Positions 1-8,415 of a DNA stretch of 64,000 nt are shown here, piece by piece. Numbering within the stretch: the stretch's first letter is position 1; each line of letters opens with the position of its first letter. The position numbers and the translations under genes are program-made. The notes below the pieces were generated by a model. It searched no databases and was not told the origin of the DNA. It saw only the letters and a list, made by a program, of their open reading frames with translations. Source of the DNA: Pseudomonas huaxiensis (lineage in GTDB: Bacteria; Pseudomonadota; Gammaproteobacteria; Pseudomonadales; Pseudomonadaceae); NCBI RefSeq assembly GCF_003231275.1, contig NZ_QKVL01000024.1:34792-98791 (forward strand), written 5' to 3'.

Positions 1-2
1 TC

Positions 3-233
3 TCGTCCCGCGCCAGCTACCCGCCGGCGATCCTCACCCATGACCTGAAGGACGAGCACCTGAGCCAGATTTTCCCCGCTACCCTCGACGAGCAGTTCCT
101 CACCCGCCTGCAGGCCTCGGTGGACCTGGCGGCCAAGGAACGGCTGATTCGCAAGCCGTTCCAGGTCAACCAGTGGCTGGCGCCCCAGGCTATCCGGCCA
201 GTTCCTGTGGCACAGGCTGGCGGTCAAGAGTAA
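3..233 (+). CDS. 3' end of a probable ABC-transporter substrate-binding protein (sulfonate/sulfate-ester type), partial
   Basis: The window opens inside this gene; 76 C-terminal residues are visible before a TAA stop. The helix-rich tail, ending in a segment that reads 'AAKERLIRKPFQVNQWLAP', resembles the C-terminus of periplasmic sulfonate/nitrate-type (NMT1-like) binding proteins that deliver substrate to an ABC importer. The neighbouring SftR-like regulator and AtsK alkylsulfatase support a sulfate-ester or sulfonate ligand, as in the ats cluster of P. putida (established knowledge). The last 44 bases overlap the end of the convergent LysR gene. With only the tail present the family call is an inference. 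Confidence 0.5.
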   Translation, partial: SSRASYPPAILTHDLKDEHLSQIFPATLDEQFLTRLQASVDLAAKERLIRKPFQVNQWLAPQAIRPVPVAQAGGQE

Positions 234-1116
234 CCAGGGTTTCGATCATCGCCCGGGCAGCCGGCGAGAGGCGGTAACCGCTGCGGCTGACAATGCCGCA
301 GCGGGCGCTGAGGCTGTCGAGGTTGGTGGGCAGGTTGCGCCAGTGCAACTGGACTAACTCGCTGCGGCCGATGTACGCGGAAAAAGCCTCTTCGGTGCCG
401 ATGCCGATGGCGTTGCTGTCCTGCACCACGCGTAACAGGGTCGGCAGGTGTTCGGTTTGCACCTGAGGTGAGAAGTCGGTCTTGCCGCTCAGGTTGGCCA
501 GCAGCTTGCGCACTCCTGGCGGGATCAGCGAGGTAGCCAGCGGGTAGTCGAACATGTCGTTGGTGGACAGGCTGTCCTTGGCCAGCAGCGGGTGGCCAGG
601 GCGGCAGAAGAACAGGCCGCGGCGGGGCGTGAGGGCTTGGGTCTGGAAATTCGGGTCGGCCTCGAAATGGCGGATATCGGCGACGAAAAATTCGACTTCC
701 TCACGGTTCAACGCGCGGCTGAGTTTTTCCCAGTTATCCACCTGCAGGCGGGTGCGCACTTTCGGGTGCGCGTTGACGAACTGCGCCAGCGCCCGCGGCA
801 CCAGTTCCGCTGCCGGCGCCGGACCGCAGCCGAAGCGCAGTTCGCCGGCATCGAGCTTGGTCATCTGCAGCACTTCGCTGCTCAGTTGCGCCGCGCCCTG
901 CACCAGGCGCAAGGCGTGCTGCAGGACCACCTGGCCTTCGGGCGTGGGGCGCAGGTCCTTGTTGCCGCGGTCCACCAGCACACAGCCGAATTCCTGCTCC
1001 AGGCCTTGGATACTGCGGCTGAATGCCGGCTGGGTGATACCCATGGCCTCGGCCGCGCGAACGAAACTGCGGTGTTCAGTAAGGGCGATGAAGTAGCGCA
1101 GTTGACGAAGATCCAT
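190..1116 (-). CDS. sftR: LysR-family regulator, SftR-like (sulfate-ester utilisation)
   Basis: A 308-residue LysR-type regulator. It has an N-terminal winged HTH (residues 1-60, beginning MDLRQLRYFIAL) and a C-terminal periplasmic-binding-like effector domain. The start at 1116 is preferred over the ATG at 1131 because GGAA lies just upstream of it and LysR proteins typically begin MDLRQLRYF. It is divergent from atsK across about 180 bases. That is the arrangement known for SftR, which activates sulfate-ester genes under sulfur limitation in P. putida. The SftR name rests on this context and general family likeness, so another sulfur-related LysR protein (CysB/Cbl-like role) is possible. 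Its 3' end overlaps the convergent binding-protein gene. Confidence 0.7.
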   Translation of the reverse strand: MDLRQLRYFIALTEHRSFVRAAEAMGITQPAFSRSIQGLEQEFGCVLVDRGNKDLRPTPEGQVVLQHALRLVQGAAQLSSEVLQMTKLDAGELRFGCGPAPAAELVPRALAQFVNAHPKVRTRLQVDNWEKLSRALNREEVEFFVADIRHFEADPNFQTQALTPRRGLFFCRPGHPLLAKDSLSTNDMFDYPLATSLIPPGVRKLLANLSGKTDFSPQVQTEHLPTLLRVVQDSNAIGIGTEEAFSAYIGRSELVQLHWRNLPTNLDSLSARCGIVSRSGYRLSPAARAMIETLVTLDRQPVPQELAG

Positions 1117-1299
1117 ATGCATTTCCGGCATTTCAAAAATAGGGCGAAGGTATTTGCCGCCACGGGAGACTGGGGTTTTAAATGCAAGCTCTTATTCCGT
1201 CAATGAAGCAGTTATCTATCTGTTAGTACTTATTTGCATAACGATAGAGCACTGTTCCAAAGACAACTTCCGTGTCGTCAGCCAATGAGGGTTTGAACC

Positions 1300-2205
1300 A
1301 TGAGCAATGCCGCACTCGCCGCAACCCCTGTCAGCCATGCGCTGGACATTCACCCGGTCGCCGGACGCATCGGCGCCGAAGTGCGTGGCGTGCAACTGAG
1401 CGCCGATCTGGAGCCGGCGTTGATCGAGGCCATCCAGGCCGCGCTGGTGGAACACAAGGTGCTGTTCTTCCGCGCCCAGCACCACCTCGACGACCAGGGC
1501 CAGGAAGCCTTCGCCCACCTGCTCGGCGAGCCGATCGCCCACCCCACGGTGCCAGTGCGTGACGGCACTCGCTACCTGCTGGAACTGGATGGCGGCGAAG
1601 GGCGCCGCGCCAACTCCTGGCACACCGACGTGACCTTTGTCGACGCTTACCCCAAGGCCTCGATCCTGCGCTCGGTGGTGGCGCCGGTGTCTGGCGGCGA
1701 CACGGTCTGGGCCAACACCGCGACGGCCTACAACGACCTGTCGCCGGCGCTCAAGGCCCTCGCCGAAGAGCTGTGGGCAGTGCACAGCAACGAATACGAC
1801 TACGCCGGGGCCAAGCCCAATGTCAGCGTCGAGCAACTGGAAAGTTATCGTCGGATCTTCACTTCGACCGTGTACGAGACCGAGCATCCGGTGGTGCGGG
1901 TGCACCCGGTCAGCGGTGAGAAGCACCTGCTGCTGGGACATTTCGTCAAACGCCTGAAGGGGTATTCGCAGAACGATTCACAGCATCTGTTCAGCTTGTT
2001 GCAGGGGTATGTGACGCGTCTGGAGAACACCGTGCGCTGGCGCTGGCAGGCGGGTGACGTGGCAATCTGGGACAACCGCGCGACCCAGCATTACGCGGTG
2101 GATGACTACGGCACCCAGGGGCGGGTGGTGCGCCGGGTGACGCTGCAGGGGGATGTGCCGGTGAGTGTGGCGGGGGAGCGGAGCCGGACGGTAAAAGGCG
2201 CCTGA
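1300..2205 (+). CDS. atsK: Fe(II)/2-oxoglutarate-dependent alkylsulfatase AtsK (TauD family)
   Basis: A 301-residue TauD/TfdA-family dioxygenase that couples 2-oxoglutarate decarboxylation to oxidative cleavage of medium-chain alkyl sulfate esters, releasing sulfite/sulfate as a sulfur source in the cytoplasm. The iron triad is visible as H108-x-D110 (in WHTDVTF) and H264 (in ATQHYAVDD). The 2-oxoglutarate contacts T135, R275 and R279 also fall at the residue numbers known for P. putida AtsK, so the specific assignment is strong. The gene stands alone, divergent from the sftR-like regulator. A REP palindrome follows its stop codon. Confidence 0.9.
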   Translation: MSNAALAATPVSHALDIHPVAGRIGAEVRGVQLSADLEPALIEAIQAALVEHKVLFFRAQHHLDDQGQEAFAHLLGEPIAHPTVPVRDGTRYLLELDGGEGRRANSWHTDVTFVDAYPKASILRSVVAPVSGGDTVWANTATAYNDLSPALKALAEELWAVHSNEYDYAGAKPNVSVEQLESYRRIFTSTVYETEHPVVRVHPVSGEKHLLLGHFVKRLKGYSQNDSQHLFSLLQGYVTRLENTVRWRWQAGDVAIWDNRATQHYAVDDYGTQGRVVRRVTLQGDVPVSVAGERSRTVKGA

Positions 2206-2214
2206 CCTTCAGAA

Positions 2215-2290
2215 GCATCGCCGGCAAGCCGGCTCCCACAGGTTTTGCATGCACCGCAAAACCTGTGGGAGCTGGCTTGCCAGCGATGAG
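2215..2290. repeat. REP inverted pair (REPIN)
   Basis: Two inverted REP units (gcCGGCAAGCCGGCTCCCACAGG and its partner CCTGTGGGAGCTGGCTTGCC) flank a short loop. The element sits between the convergent atsK and oprD-type genes and probably folds into a long hairpin at their 3' ends. Confidence 0.9.
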
Positions 2291-2302
2291 GCCCTTGAAA
2301 CC

Positions 2303-3556
2303 TCAGAGAATCCCGATCGGATAGCTGATGATCAGCCGGTTCTCATCAAACGAGTTGGTGCTGTAGTCCCGACGCATGGTCGAGTTACGCCATTTCATCG
2401 ACAGGTTCTTCAGCGCACCGCTCTGAATCACGTAGGCCAGTTCCGATTCCCGTGCCCATTCTTCACCGTCGTCCACCGCGGCGGTGTGCACGTTGTCGCC
2501 CTTGATGTAGCGGTTCATCAGGGTCAGACCGGGTACGCCGAGGGCGGCGAAGTTGTAGTCGTGGCGCACTTGCCAGGAGCGTTCCTGAGCGTTGTCGAAG
2601 CTCGAGTTGTAGCTGTCGTTGGCCAGGGTGCCGCCGCTGGTGCCGTTGACGCGCATCCAGGCATCGTCGCCGCTGACTTTCTGCAGGCCGACGTAGAAGG
2701 TGCTGCCACCGTAGCGGGCCGAAAGCAGGGCCGAGGCGGTGCGGTTGTCGAGGTCGCCGGCACGGGCCGAGCCATCTTCCTTGCCGAGGAAGTAACCGAG
2801 GTTGGCACCCAGGGTCCAGTCGCCCAGCGGTTGGCTGTGCACCAGGTTGATGTACTGCTGCTGGTAGATGTCCTTCAGTTCCGCGTTCCACAGACCGATC
2901 AGGGTGCGCTTTTCGTTGAAGGTGAATTCACCACCGGCGAAGTTGAAGCGATCGGAGGTGATTCCTCCACGGCCGTTCATGAACATGTCTTCCATGCTCG
3001 CGTCGTTGCGCGGGCTGTTGCCGCGGAACTGACCGGCATAGAGGGTCAGGCCGTCGATTTCCTGCGAGGTGAGCTGGCCACCGCGGAAGGTTTGTGGCAG
3101 CGAGCGACCGTCGTCCGAGCGGAGAATCGGCAGCACCGGCATCCACTCGCCGACTTTCAGTTCGGTCTTCGACACTTTGGCTTTCAGCGCCACACCGAGA
3201 CGACCGAAATCGTCGGCCGGGCGACCGTCGTCATGCACCGGCAGCAGGTGTGTGCCCGCAGTGCCTTTGCCGCCGTCGAGCTTGACCGAATACAGACCGA
3301 GGATATCGACACCGAAGCCGACAGTGCCTTGGGTGAAGCCGGACTTGGCGTCGAGGATGAAACTCTGAGTCCATTCCTCGCCTTTGCCCTGAGCGTTGGC
3401 CGGGTCGACGAAATTGCGGTTGATGTAGAAATTGCGCAGGTTCAGGGAGGCCTTGGCGTCCTCGACGAAGCCGCTTTCAGCAGCCAGGGCGGGGAGGGCG
3501 CAAGTCATGGCAATGAAGCCGGGAAGCAGGTGTCGTGCTGGGTGCGGAGTGTTCAT
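2303..3556 (-). CDS. OprD-family outer-membrane porin
   Basis: A 417-residue OprD-type porin, an 18-stranded substrate-specific channel for small carboxylates, amino acids or peptides. The start at 3556 gives a signal peptide (MNTPHPARHLLPGFIAMTCALPALAAES, shown here only to mark the AxA cleavage region near residue 27). The mature protein begins with the family hallmark GFVEDAKASLNLRNFYINR. It contains the internal FNFAGGEF strand region and ends in an aromatic-poor ...IISYPIGIL strand. There is no operon partner: upstream lies a 290-base gap with an 18-bp palindrome (3729-3746), and downstream a REPIN. The substrate cannot be read from the sequence. Confidence 0.9.
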   Translation of the reverse strand: MNTPHPARHLLPGFIAMTCALPALAAESGFVEDAKASLNLRNFYINRNFVDPANAQGKGEEWTQSFILDAKSGFTQGTVGFGVDILGLYSVKLDGGKGTAGTHLLPVHDDGRPADDFGRLGVALKAKVSKTELKVGEWMPVLPILRSDDGRSLPQTFRGGQLTSQEIDGLTLYAGQFRGNSPRNDASMEDMFMNGRGGITSDRFNFAGGEFTFNEKRTLIGLWNAELKDIYQQQYINLVHSQPLGDWTLGANLGYFLGKEDGSARAGDLDNRTASALLSARYGGSTFYVGLQKVSGDDAWMRVNGTSGGTLANDSYNSSFDNAQERSWQVRHDYNFAALGVPGLTLMNRYIKGDNVHTAAVDDGEEWARESELAYVIQSGALKNLSMKWRNSTMRRDYSTNSFDENRLIISYPIGIL

Positions 3557-3728
3557 CGTCAATGTGTCTCTTGTTTTTATGTAAGCGAAACCATCCGCCA
3601 TGACTGAAAAGGGTCACAGGCCGGGTTGCGTCTTTGGGGTTTGCGTTGGGAAAAGCGGCAAGAGGATGGTGCTGTGACGGGCGGGGACGAATCAATTCGT
3701 TACAGGCGGTAATGGGCGATTATCGAAC

Positions 3729-3746
3729 ACTAACTGAATAGTTAGT
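3729..3746. promoter_or_regulatory. Perfect 7-4-7 palindrome, possible repressor operator
   Basis: ACTAACT-GAAT-AGTTAGT is a perfect inverted repeat with 7-base arms. It lies about 170 bases upstream of the oprD-type start, beyond the 3' end of the efflux operon. The form suits a TetR- or MarR-type operator, but no regulator gene is adjacent. Confidence 0.45.
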
Positions 3747-3752
3747 TCAGAG

Positions 3753-3844
3753 GGGCAGCTTCAAGCTTGAAGCTTCAAGCAGAAAGAAAAAGCAGCCCAA
3801 CGCGGACTGCTTCTTCTTGCGGCTTACGGCTTGCGGCTTGCAGC
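3753..3844. repeat. Simple inverted/direct AGCTTCAAGC-type repeats
   Basis: Nested copies of GCTTCAAGCTTGAAGC and of GCGGCTTGC/GCTTAC-like words flank the efflux-operon terminator. This resembles a second intergenic repeat family of fluorescent pseudomonads. No gene is visible. Confidence 0.6.
3781..3812 (-). terminator. Rho-independent terminator of the ttgABC operon
   Basis: On the minus strand AAGCAGTCC-gcgtt-GGGCTGCTT is followed by TTTCTTTCT, about 30 bases after the ttgC stop. The stem has one mismatch. Confidence 0.75.
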
Positions 3845-5263
3845 TTAAAGCTGCGTCCGCTCGTACCAGCCGCCACCGAGGGCCTTGTACAGGTTGACCT
3901 CGCTGACCACCTGCGACAGCCGGTCAGTGATCAGCGACTGCTGGGCACTGAACAGGTTGCGCTGAGCGTCGAGGAACACCAGGTTGCTGTCGACGCCGAT
4001 ACGGTAGCGACGCTCGGCCAGGCGGTAGTAATTCTGGTTGGCGGCGACCAGATCGCGCTGGGCCTGCAACTGCTGGTTGAAGGTCTGCCGCGCTGCCAGG
4101 CCATCGGAGACTTCCTGGAAGGCGGTCTGGATGGTTTTTTCGTACTTGGCGATGTTGATATCTTTCTGGATCTTCGAGTAATCGAGGCTGGCCTTGAGCG
4201 AACCGGCATTGAAGATCGGCAGATTGATCTGCGGCTGGAACAGCCACGTGCCGGAGCCGCCCTTGAACAGGCCGCTCATGTCGGAGCTCAGGGTCCCGGC
4301 ATTGGCGGTCAGGCTGATGCTTGGGAAGAACGCCGCACGGGCAGCGCCGATATTGGCGTTGGCGCCCTTGAGCAGGTGCTCGGCTTCCATGATGTCCGGA
4401 CGCCGGGTCAGCAGGTCCGATGGCAGGCCGGCCGGCATTTCCGCGAGCAGGTCGCCGTCCAGCGGCAGGGCCGCCGGCAGGTTGCCCGGCAGACCGGCGC
4501 CGACCAGCAGAGTCAGGCTGTTGAGGTCCTGGGCCACCAGGCGCTGGTACTGCGCCAGCTTGACCCGGGCGCCTTCGACCGCGGTACGCGCCTGGCTCAG
4601 GTCCAGGGCCGAGGCCACGCCGACGTCGCTGCTGCGCTTGGTCAGCTTGAAGCTTTCCTCGTAGGTCTTGAGCGTCTCGCCGGTCAGCTTGAGCAGGGCC
4701 TGGTCGGCCTGCCAGGTGTAGTAGGCGTTGGCGACGCTGGCCACCAGGGCGATCTGCGTCGAACGGCGCGCCTGTTCACTGGACAGGTAGGTTTCCAGGG
4801 CCTGTTGGCTCAGGCTGCGCACCCGGCCGAACAGGTCCAGCTCATAGGCGCTGACGCCGATGGTGGCCGAGTATTGGCTGCTGATGGTCGACTGACCGGT
4901 CTGCGACATGTCCGCCGGCGTGCGCTGGCGTTGGCCGCTGGCGTTGGCCGAGACTGCCGGGAACAGGTCGGCGCGCTGGATGCGGTACTGCGCGCGGTAG
5001 GCGTCGATGTTCAGCGCCGCGACCCGCAGGTCGCGGTTGTTTTCCAGCGAACCCTGGATCAGCTGCTGCAGCGCCGGGTCGTGGAAGAACTGGCGCCAGC
5101 CTTGCTCGGCGGCGGCCACCTGGGCCGACTCGGCCGGCGAGTAGGCCGGGCCTGCCGGCCACTCAGCCGCCACCGGTGCCTCAGGGGTCTTGTACTCGGG
5201 GATCAGCGAACATCCTCCCAGGATGAACGCGGTGACCGCCAGGGATATCAGGGACTTGGTCAT
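3845..5263 (-). CDS. ttgC: RND efflux outer-membrane channel (TtgC/EmhC, OprM family)
   Basis: A 472-residue outer-membrane factor that forms the trimeric exit duct of a tripartite drug and solvent pump. It has a lipoprotein signal peptide with lipobox (ILGGC, Cys at about residue 18) followed by two OEP repeats, the tandem half-barrel/coiled-coil modules at roughly 60-260 and 270-465. Its ATG overlaps the ttgB stop by four bases (5260-5263), showing translational coupling, and a terminator follows. The family length and the OprM-type sequence LIPEYKTPEAPVAAEW support TtgC (EmhC in P. fluorescens naming). Confidence 0.92.
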   Translation of the reverse strand: MTKSLISLAVTAFILGGCSLIPEYKTPEAPVAAEWPAGPAYSPAESAQVAAAEQGWRQFFHDPALQQLIQGSLENNRDLRVAALNIDAYRAQYRIQRADLFPAVSANASGQRQRTPADMSQTGQSTISSQYSATIGVSAYELDLFGRVRSLSQQALETYLSSEQARRSTQIALVASVANAYYTWQADQALLKLTGETLKTYEESFKLTKRSSDVGVASALDLSQARTAVEGARVKLAQYQRLVAQDLNSLTLLVGAGLPGNLPAALPLDGDLLAEMPAGLPSDLLTRRPDIMEAEHLLKGANANIGAARAAFFPSISLTANAGTLSSDMSGLFKGGSGTWLFQPQINLPIFNAGSLKASLDYSKIQKDINIAKYEKTIQTAFQEVSDGLAARQTFNQQLQAQRDLVAANQNYYRLAERRYRIGVDSNLVFLDAQRNLFSAQQSLITDRLSQVVSEVNLYKALGGGWYERTQL

Positions 5264-8200
5264 TGCCCAGCCTCATAGCGTGGAGTTTCAGGTGTGGCGT
5301 CTTCTTCGGGCTTTTTGCTGCCGAACAGCGACGACACGCTAACGAAGAACAGTGGCACCCAGAAGATGGCCAGAACGGTGGCCGTGATCATACCGCCGAT
5401 CACTCCGGTACCAATGGCGTGCTGGCTGCCCGAACCTGCACCGGTGGCGATGGTCAGCGGCACCACGCCGAGGATGAACGCCAGCGAGGTCATGATGATC
5501 GGGCGCAGACGCATGCGGCAGGCTTCGATGGCGGCGTCGGCGAGGCTGCGACCCTGTTCGTGCAGTTCCTTGGCGAACTCGACGATCAGGATCGCGTTCT
5601 TCGCCGCGAGACCGATGGTGGTCAGCAGCCCCACCAGGAAGTACACGTCGTTGGACAGCCCGCGCATGCTGGCCGCCATCAGTGCACCGATGATACCCAG
5701 CGGTACCACCAGCACGACCGCGATCGGAATCGACCAGCTTTCGTACAGTGCTGCCAGGCACAGGAACACCATCAGCAGCGACAGCGCGAACAGTGCTGGC
5801 ATCTGCGAGCCCGACAGCTTCTCTTCATACGACATGCCGGTCCATGCGAAGCCGACACCGGCTGGCAGTTGAGCGGCCAGGCGTTCGACCTCGGCCATCG
5901 CCTCACCGGTACTGTAGCCAGGGGCTGGCGCACCGAGGACTTCCATTGCTTCGACACCGTTGTAACGCGACAGCTTCGGCGCACCGTAAATCCACTCGCC
6001 CTTGGCGAAGGAGGAGAACGGCACCATCTCGCCAGCGGCGTTGCGCACGTACCATTTCTGCAGGTCTTCCGGACTCATCCGCGACGAGGCTTCGCCCTGG
6101 AGGTAGACCTTCTTGACCCGGCCACGGTCGATGAAGTCGTTGACGTAGCTGGCACCGAGGGCGATCGACAGGGTGTTGTTGATATCGGAGATGGTGACGC
6201 CCAGTGCGCTGGCGCGTTCATCGTCGATGGTCAACTGGTACTGCGGTTCGTCGTTCAGGCCGTTCGGACGCACGGCGGACAGGATCTTGCTTTGCGCTGC
6301 CATGCCGAGGAACTGGTTGCGGGCTTCCATCAGCTTGGCGTGGCCGACACCGGCGCGGTCCTGCAGGAACACGTCGAAACCGGTGGCGTTACCCAGCTCC
6401 AGTACCGCAGGCGGGGCGAAGGCGAACACCATCGCGTCGCGGAAGGTGAAGAAGTGCTGCTGGGCGCGGGTTGCCAGGTTGAACACACTGTTTTCGGCAG
6501 AGCGCTCGCCCCACGGCTTGAGCATGATGAAGGCCATACCCGAGCTCTGGCCGCGGCCCGCGAAGTTGAAGCCGTTCACGGTGAACACCGAGGCGACCGT
6601 ATCGGATTCCTTGTCCAGTAGGTAGGCGCGCATTTCATCGACCACCGCCTGGGTGCGCTCGGCACTGGAGCCGGCCGGGGTTTGCACCTGGGCGAACAGC
6701 ACGCCCTGGTCTTCCTCGGGCAGGAACGCAGTCGGGATGCGCATGAACAGCCAGACCATGCCGACCACGATCAGGATGTAGGCGAGGAAATACGGGGCCT
6801 TGTGGCGCAGGATGTTACCCACGCCGCGCTCGTAGCTCTGCACGCTGCGGTCGAAGTTGCGGTTGAACCAGCCGAAGAAGCCGCGCTTGGCCGTGTGGTG
6901 CTCGCCTTTCTTGACCGGCTTGAGCATGGTGGCGCAAAGCGCCGGGGTGAAGATCAAGGCAACCAGCACCGACAGGCCCATGGCCGAAACGATGGTGATC
7001 GAGAACTGCCGGTAGATCACACCCGTGGAGCCGCCGAAGAAGGCCATCGGCAGCAGCACCGCCGAGAGTACCAAGGCGATACCGACCAGTGCGCCCTGGA
7101 TCTGGCCCATGGACTTCTTGGTCGCTTCCTTGGGTGAAAGCCCCTCTTCGGACATCACCCGCTCGACGTTTTCCACCACGACGATGGCATCGTCCACCAG
7201 CAGGCCGATGGCCAGGACCATCGCGAACATGGTCAGGGTGTTGATGCTGAAACCCGAAGCGGCAAGGATGCCGAACGTGCCCAGCAATACCACCGGCACC
7301 GTCATGGTGGTGATGACCGTAGCGCGGAAGTTCTGCAGGAACAGGTACATCACCAGGAACACCAGCACGATCGCTTCGATCAGGGTGTGGATCACGCCGC
7401 TGATCGATTCGGTCACCACCGGGGTGGTGTCATACGGGAATACGGCCTTCATGCCTGGCGGGAAGAACGGTTCGAGGTCGGAGATGGTCTTGCGCAGCGC
7501 CTTGGCGGTATCCAGGGCGTTGGAGCCGGTTGCCAGTTTCACGGCCAGACCAGAGGCCGGCTTGCCGTTGAACTGGGCGCTGACCGCGTAGTTTTCACCA
7601 CCCAGCGCGACCTTGGCGACATCGCCCAGGCGCACTTGCGAACCGTCGCGGTTGACCTTGAGCAGAATCTTTTCGAACTGCTCGGCGGTCTGCAGGCGGG
7701 TCTTGCCGATGATGGTCGCGTTCAGTTGCTGGCCGGGCAGGGCGGGCAGGCCGCCGAGCTGACCGGACGACACCTGGACGTTCTGCGCGGCAACGGCGGT
7801 TTTCACGTCTACCGGGGTCAACTGGAACTTGTTCAGCTTGGCCGGATCGAGCCAGATACGCATCGCGTACTGGGCACCGAAGACCTGGAAGTCACCGACA
7901 CCGGCGGTCCGCGAGATCGGGTCCTGCATGTTGGAGACGATGTAGTTGGCCAGGTCGTCCTTGGTCATGCTGCCGTCTTCCGACACCAGACCGATCACCA
8001 ACAGGAAGTTCTTCACCGCCTTGGTCACGCGGATACCCTGCTGCTGCACTTCTTGCGGCAGCAGCGGGGTGGCCAGGTTCAGCTTGTTCTGCACCTGGAC
8101 CTGCGCGGTGTCAGGGTTGGTGCCCTGCTCGAAGGTCGCGGTGATGGTCATGCTGCCGTCGGAGTTACTTTCCGACGATACATAACGCAGGTTGTCGATA

Positions 8201-8412
8201 CCGTTGAGCTGTTGCTCGATCACCTGGACCACGGTGTCCTGCACGGTCTGCGCGGAAGCGCCCGGGTAGGTCACGGCAATGGCGATCGCTGGCGGGGCGA
8301 TGCTCGGGTACTGGTTGATCGGCAGCTTGAGGATCGACAGCGCCCCGACCAGCATGATCACGAGGGCGATCACCCAGGCGAAGATCGGGCGATCGATAAA
8401 GAATCTCGACAT
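5260..8412 (-). CDS. ttgB: RND inner-membrane multidrug/solvent transporter (TtgB/EmhB/MexB type)
   Basis: A 1050-residue HAE1-family proton/drug antiporter of the AcrB/MexB class. The N-terminus MSRFFIDRPIFAWVIALVIM is canonical. TM1 is followed by a large periplasmic porter/docking loop and TM2-6, which contain the proton-relay aspartates in 'GLLVDDAIVVVENVERVM' (around residue 405-408). The second half repeats this layout. The protein extrudes antibiotics, aromatic solvents and flavonoids. It sits between the adaptor gene (3-base gap) and the channel gene (4-base overlap). It is nearly identical in layout to the P. putida ttgB and P. fluorescens emhB proteins. Confidence 0.95.
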   Translation of the reverse strand: MSRFFIDRPIFAWVIALVIMLVGALSILKLPINQYPSIAPPAIAIAVTYPGASAQTVQDTVVQVIEQQLNGIDNLRYVSSESNSDGSMTITATFEQGTNPDTAQVQVQNKLNLATPLLPQEVQQQGIRVTKAVKNFLLVIGLVSEDGSMTKDDLANYIVSNMQDPISRTAGVGDFQVFGAQYAMRIWLDPAKLNKFQLTPVDVKTAVAAQNVQVSSGQLGGLPALPGQQLNATIIGKTRLQTAEQFEKILLKVNRDGSQVRLGDVAKVALGGENYAVSAQFNGKPASGLAVKLATGSNALDTAKALRKTISDLEPFFPPGMKAVFPYDTTPVVTESISGVIHTLIEAIVLVFLVMYLFLQNFRATVITTMTVPVVLLGTFGILAASGFSINTLTMFAMVLAIGLLVDDAIVVVENVERVMSEEGLSPKEATKKSMGQIQGALVGIALVLSAVLLPMAFFGGSTGVIYRQFSITIVSAMGLSVLVALIFTPALCATMLKPVKKGEHHTAKRGFFGWFNRNFDRSVQSYERGVGNILRHKAPYFLAYILIVVGMVWLFMRIPTAFLPEEDQGVLFAQVQTPAGSSAERTQAVVDEMRAYLLDKESDTVASVFTVNGFNFAGRGQSSGMAFIMLKPWGERSAENSVFNLATRAQQHFFTFRDAMVFAFAPPAVLELGNATGFDVFLQDRAGVGHAKLMEARNQFLGMAAQSKILSAVRPNGLNDEPQYQLTIDDERASALGVTISDINNTLSIALGASYVNDFIDRGRVKKVYLQGEASSRMSPEDLQKWYVRNAAGEMVPFSSFAKGEWIYGAPKLSRYNGVEAMEVLGAPAPGYSTGEAMAEVERLAAQLPAGVGFAWTGMSYEEKLSGSQMPALFALSLLMVFLCLAALYESWSIPIAVVLVVPLGIIGALMAASMRGLSNDVYFLVGLLTTIGLAAKNAILIVEFAKELHEQGRSLADAAIEACRMRLRPIIMTSLAFILGVVPLTIATGAGSGSQHAIGTGVIGGMITATVLAIFWVPLFFVSVSSLFGSKKPEEDATPETPRYEAGQ

Positions 8413-8415
8413 GGT

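Noticed and set aside
2249..3607. 452-codon plus-strand frame opposite the OprD-type gene
   Set aside because: It lacks family resemblance and a ribosome-binding site; it is the GC-bias shadow of the minus-strand porin, whose signal peptide and porin motifs are clear.
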